From Ascidiimonas aurantiaca (GTDB taxonomy: Bacteria; Bacteroidota; Bacteroidia; Flavobacteriales; Flavobacteriaceae): DNA of 64,000 nucleotides. This document shows positions 60,574-64,000 of the stretch, piece by piece. The notes below the pieces were generated by a model. The model was not told the DNA's origin and ran no database searches. It was given only the letters and a program-made list of their open reading frames with translations. The stretch covers positions 1 through 64,000 of the forward strand of contig NZ_JBBEWR010000005.1 in NCBI RefSeq assembly GCF_037646345.1, given 5' to 3'. How positions within the stretch are numbered: position 1 is the stretch's first letter; every line of letters begins with the position of its first letter. A program made the position numbers and the translations under genes.

Positions 60574-63500
60574 TGTTTTATTATTTTTCTATTCACAAAG
60601 GTGTTACCTGTCTGTATGGTAAGTATATACATTCCGGGAGGCAATGTATTTACATTAACCGAAATGCGCCCGCGTCCATCGTTCGCAGTGTATTTTTGCT
60701 GAGAGATCTGTTGTCCGCTTATGCTGAAAATACTTATGGTGGTATCTTCATAAAAGGGGGTAGGTGTATCAATATATACCTGCTGCCCTGTAACGGGGTT
60801 TGGTGATAGACGTAAGTCATCATACATCTGTATGGTTTCTTCATAGATACCCTGACATTCTTTATCGGTTCTAACTGAAACACGGTTAACTGCATCTTTG
60901 AGCTGAATGGTGATTTCATTATCTGTAGTTAGATACTGGGTATCGTTTACAAAAATGGTATAGGTGTTTCCTCCTGATAGCGTAAGTGTTAATTCTCTGG
61001 TGGCTGAATGTACTGCAGAAAATACGGTGAGATCTTCGGGCTCGGTTACCGTGGTAGAGAAGCAGCGTTCGTAGGCTTGCCCCTCTACGGTTATACATAG
61101 TTGGTAAGTATCTGCCGAAAGCCGATCGAATTCTACTTCTGAGGTAAAGGATTTTACCTGAGGAGTGCTCCCATTTATACTTAGTGTTGCGGTATAGTTA
61201 AGGTTTTGGGCGGCTGTTAGTTGAATACGGCCATTATCTTCAGATCTGCAGGTTTCCGAATAAACTTTTACGGTAAAGTTTGATGCAGGTAAAGAGAAGA
61301 CTTCGCACCCATTAACATCAACGGTAGCGCCTAAAGGTGTACCGGGACAAGTGTCATTTGCATCCGGAACTCCGTCATGGTCCTCATCCGGAGGGTTTAT
61401 ATCGGGAAAAAGTGCGGTGGGATTATTACCGTATATCCTGAATTCTCCGGGTTGAAGCATAATAGGAGCGGTGGTATTGGTAACTATGTGTTTAAGATTG
61501 CTCTCTAACAGGCTGTACCACACACCGGTTTCCTGAAATTGGGGTTCAATGGTCTGCTCGGTAATACCGAAGTTACCTATAATGGTTATATAGGTAATCT
61601 CATCATCTGCTCCCTGCGTACTAAGATGTATTTTCTTTAATCCGTTGGTGTTACCGGTATCGAGTGAAAAATTTTCGGTGGTAAATACGGGTTCATTTTT
61701 CCTGAGTAGTATAAGATCTGACCAGGTATCATAAAGTGCCTTTCGGTCTTCCTGTTCCAGATAATCCCAACGTATGGGTTTGTTTCCGGTACGGCCATTA
61801 AAATTAATGGAAATTTCGTAGCCCAGTTCACCAAATTGCCATAACATTTTAGGCCCGGGAACGGTAAAAAAGAAAGCTCCGGCCAGTTTCATGCGTTCCA
61901 GCGCTGTACTCAGTTCTTTGGTGCTATAGGTACTGTTCTCATTTCCAAATTCAAGATTTTTGTACATGAGCCTCTCTTCATCATGACTCTCCATATAGGA
62001 TATATTGGAAGGGGCAGGCCAGTTTTTCACTTGATAAGAAACGGATGAAAAATTGGACTTATTGTCCTCGTGGTATCCCATGGTTGCTTCGTTGTAGGGA
62101 TCAGTCAATTTGTCCCAGAACATAATACCTTTATTTTCATTAAGGCGATAATTCACCCACTCCAGTTCTTCCTGTGCAGAGCCTCCAAAGCCCAGGTGTT
62201 CGAAGATCACATAAAAATCAGGGTCAACTTCCCATTGGTAGTCTGCGTATAGTTTTAATACATTTACCCGGTCTGCCTGATAATCATTGGTACAACTCTC
62301 CTGATTGGCTCCGGGCCCACAGTTTTGAGTGAATCCTTTGGTAAGGTCCCACCGGAAACCATCTATTCTAAATTCTTCTATCCAGTATTTTGCGGTTCTT
62401 TCCACATATGCCCGTGTAGCTTCTGACTGGTGATTGAAATCATTGAAAACGTTATAAGAATGTCTGGGTTGGATATTGAAAAAAGGATTATCGGCTGAGG
62501 CCTGCCCTTCAAAACCGCCATTACTATCGTTCCACATCCTGAAATAAGGATGTTGCCCGGAGGCGTGGTTATATACGACGTCTATAATGACTGCAATACC
62601 TCTAGAGTGACATTCGTCTATAAGTTGTTTGAATGCGTTTTTGGTGCCGTAGTATTTGTCAAGAGCCATATGAAAGGAAGGGTTGTAACCCCAGCTTTCG
62701 TTACCGTCAAATTCGTTAACGGGCATAAGCTCTATGGCATTAATGCCTAGTTCTTCCAGGTAATCGAGTCGGTCTCTTACGGCGTCAAAGGTATGTCGTT
62801 CATCAAAATCCCTTACCAGTAATTCGTAAATAATAAGGTCTTCTCTGGCCGGGCGCTGGTATTGGTTGCTCTGCCATTGGTATTCGGGATCTCCCAGACG
62901 CAAAACGGTTACGGCCCCATTGGTAAGCCCTGTAGGATATGCGGGAAGATCAGGATATGTGGTGGTATCTATGAATGTATCGTTAAACTCATCCAGTATA
63001 AGTGTAGAATAGGGGTCTGCTACGTTTAGGGTTCCGTTTACAAGATATTGGTATTGGTGGTTGAACTGGGGTGTAAGTTCGCTGATCTCCAGCCAAAAGC
63101 GATCTGTGGCGGGATCTTTTTTCATGAGGTAGCCGGCTTGTCGTTCCCAGTTGTTAAAATCACCTATTACATGTATGAAATCTTTCCCGGGAGCATAAAA
63201 AACGAGGGTGGCTTTGGTTGGGTCACTTGGGTGAGGATTAAGCCCGTCTAATAATCCTGTTGGAAGTGCTTCTTCTGTAACGGTAGGGACGGTAAGTACT
63301 TCAAAACGTTCACTGAGTGTTTCTCCGCTATGGGTTGCTTCAATGACAAATGAGGTTTCCTCATTTACCGCATAGGTGTAATTATAGGTGGTGGTGGGTG
63401 CAGTACTGCTGTGTATTTGCACATCATTGGCTTTTAGAATAAAATCGGCTTCAAGGGTAGCGGTGGCGGCTATTTGAAAATTTTCGCCTGCATTTACGAT

Positions 63501-63953
63501 AAGAGGGGAATTGGAAGGGCTGGTGAGGGTAAGTTGAAAACGACCTACGTCTGCGAGGAAATCCTGAGATTTTTTATCACCGTCACCGTTTTTTGCTTTA
63601 ACAAGCATCCCTATTCTTGTAATGCCTGTGGTATTATAAAAGGTGCTGGGGGTTAAGGTATAACTGTACGTACCATTACCATTATTGGTCATTTGTTGTG
63701 CTTCATTAGAATTGGTCCACTCACCGTTGTTGGGAGCATCTGCTGAAACATTGTTGGCATCAAAGTACCAGGCCCATAAGTAAATATTATCGGGTTGACC
63801 ACTGTTCCAGAGTGTAGGATCTACGTTAGAAACCGTAATGGTAATTTGTTCGTTCTCATTAAATGATGAGGGTTCTATAGTGAAGTTAACATTTTGAACC
63901 TGCGTATATCCGAAGGTACTCAACAGAAGGAATAAAAATAATAATTTTCTCAT
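60570..63953 (-). CDS. GH13 alpha-amylase with T9SS sorting tail
   Basis: 1,127 residues from the ATG at 63953 (signal LLFLFLLLSTFGYTQ). The N-terminal region has beta-sandwich modules, with a glycogen-binding-like block (FYAPGKDFIHVIGDFNNWERQ). The GH13 barrel has YNHASGQHP, nucleophile D536 in GFRWDLTKGF, acid/base E585 in VIFEHLGF, and D658 in MESHDEERL. A thrombospondin-3-like calcium turn (DEDHDGVPDANDTCPG) precedes a type A sorting domain from LRLSPNPVTGQQVYI to the end. It hydrolyses alpha-1,4-glucan and is exported by the type IX system to the cell surface or medium. Confidence 0.93.
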   Translation of the reverse strand: MRKLLFLFLLLSTFGYTQVQNVNFTIEPSSFNENEQITITVSNVDPTLWNSGQPDNIYLWAWYFDANNVSADAPNNGEWTNSNEAQQMTNNGNGTYSYTLTPSTFYNTTGITRIGMLVKAKNGDGDKKSQDFLADVGRFQLTLTSPSNSPLIVNAGENFQIAATATLEADFILKANDVQIHSSTAPTTTYNYTYAVNEETSFVIEATHSGETLSERFEVLTVPTVTEEALPTGLLDGLNPHPSDPTKATLVFYAPGKDFIHVIGDFNNWERQAGYLMKKDPATDRFWLEISELTPQFNHQYQYLVNGTLNVADPYSTLILDEFNDTFIDTTTYPDLPAYPTGLTNGAVTVLRLGDPEYQWQSNQYQRPAREDLIIYELLVRDFDERHTFDAVRDRLDYLEELGINAIELMPVNEFDGNESWGYNPSFHMALDKYYGTKNAFKQLIDECHSRGIAVIIDVVYNHASGQHPYFRMWNDSNGGFEGQASADNPFFNIQPRHSYNVFNDFNHQSEATRAYVERTAKYWIEEFRIDGFRWDLTKGFTQNCGPGANQESCTNDYQADRVNVLKLYADYQWEVDPDFYVIFEHLGFGGSAQEELEWVNYRLNENKGIMFWDKLTDPYNEATMGYHEDNKSNFSSVSYQVKNWPAPSNISYMESHDEERLMYKNLEFGNENSTYSTKELSTALERMKLAGAFFFTVPGPKMLWQFGELGYEISINFNGRTGNKPIRWDYLEQEDRKALYDTWSDLILLRKNEPVFTTENFSLDTGNTNGLKKIHLSTQGADDEITYITIIGNFGITEQTIEPQFQETGVWYSLLESNLKHIVTNTTAPIMLQPGEFRIYGNNPTALFPDINPPDEDHDGVPDANDTCPGTPLGATVDVNGCEVFSLPASNFTVKVYSETCRSEDNGRIQLTAAQNLNYTATLSINGSTPQVKSFTSEVEFDRLSADTYQLCITVEGQAYERCFSTTVTEPEDLTVFSAVHSATRELTLTLSGGNTYTIFVNDTQYLTTDNEITIQLKDAVNRVSVRTDKECQGIYEETIQMYDDLRLSPNPVTGQQVYIDTPTPFYEDTTISIFSISGQQISQQKYTANDGRGRISVNVNTLPPGMYILTIQTGNTFVNRKIIKQ

Positions 63954-63969
63954 CAATAACAATTTTGGT

Positions 63970-63996
63970 AAAAAAAAGGCTGCCCGAAGACAACCC
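63970..63996 (-). terminator. intrinsic terminator just upstream of the amylase gene
   Basis: On the minus strand GGTTGTC-TTCG-GGCAGCC is followed by eight T. It lies only about 16 bases before the amylase ATG. It ends a gene beyond the window, or attenuates read-through into the amylase gene. Confidence 0.75.
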
Positions 63997-64000
63997 TTTT

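Overview
The window looks like chromosomal DNA of a marine or soil member of the Bacteroidota, most probably family Flavobacteriaceae. Supporting signs are SusC/SusD proteins, type IX secretion C-terminal domains, surface-export lipoproteins with an acidic stretch after the cysteine, DUF4271 and DUF4296 proteins, and repeated use of the Bacteroidota promoter -7 element TAnnTTTG. No tRNA, rRNA or CRISPR array was seen.

Positions 1 to about 7,750 are accessory, AT-rich DNA. This is a graveyard or reservoir of Rhs (YD-repeat) C-terminal toxin cassettes. Four toxin tips are each followed by a candidate immunity gene: a zinc-protease tip, a lipase-like tip and two unrecognised tips. All four immunity candidates carry an N-terminal signal or membrane anchor, which suggests the toxins act in the cell envelope. 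A 118-bp repeat that begins with an IS1-end-like sequence precedes the second to fourth cassettes and an IS1-family transposase. Cassettes 2-4 lack a normal start and look like silent donors.

Positions 7,768-32,024 are mostly housekeeping. They hold hemD with a DUF4271 protein and a GT39 transferase; polyprenol-phosphate mannosyltransferase, dihydroorotase and DUF4296; an epimerase; tyrS; a YHS protein; a LuxE-like protein; and a very small T9SS protein. A TonB receptor and beta-helix lipoprotein lie divergent from a PhoB/PhoR-like two-component system, and the shared intergenic region carries six in-phase 11-bp repeats resembling a Pho box. Then come a MurG-like transferase, trmB, a LysE-family exporter, an alkyltransferase-like protein, an iron-sulfur operon (Mrp, NifU domain, ferredoxin reductase, ferredoxin), a chromate transporter and a metallophosphoesterase.

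Positions 32,181-39,509 hold a large GAF-like protein, an HD phosphohydrolase fused to a Pycsar-type membrane effector domain, and a very large outer-membrane protein. The last combines a phosphoesterase, a kinase-like middle region and a beta barrel.

Positions 39,506-52,597 (minus strand) form one tightly packed six-gene unit: three 1,090-1,119-residue VCBS/ASPIC-UnbV lipoproteins in tandem, a vanadium-haloperoxidase-like lipoprotein, a GyrI-like-domain protein and a propeller-like lipoprotein. A perfect 14-bp inverted repeat sits just before its first start codon. A two-component system (52,823-54,788) is divergent from it. The right end (54,886-63,953) is a glycan-utilisation locus with SusD, SusC, a fibronectin-like surface lipoprotein and a GH13 alpha-amylase with a T9SS tail, suggesting uptake of an alpha-glucan.
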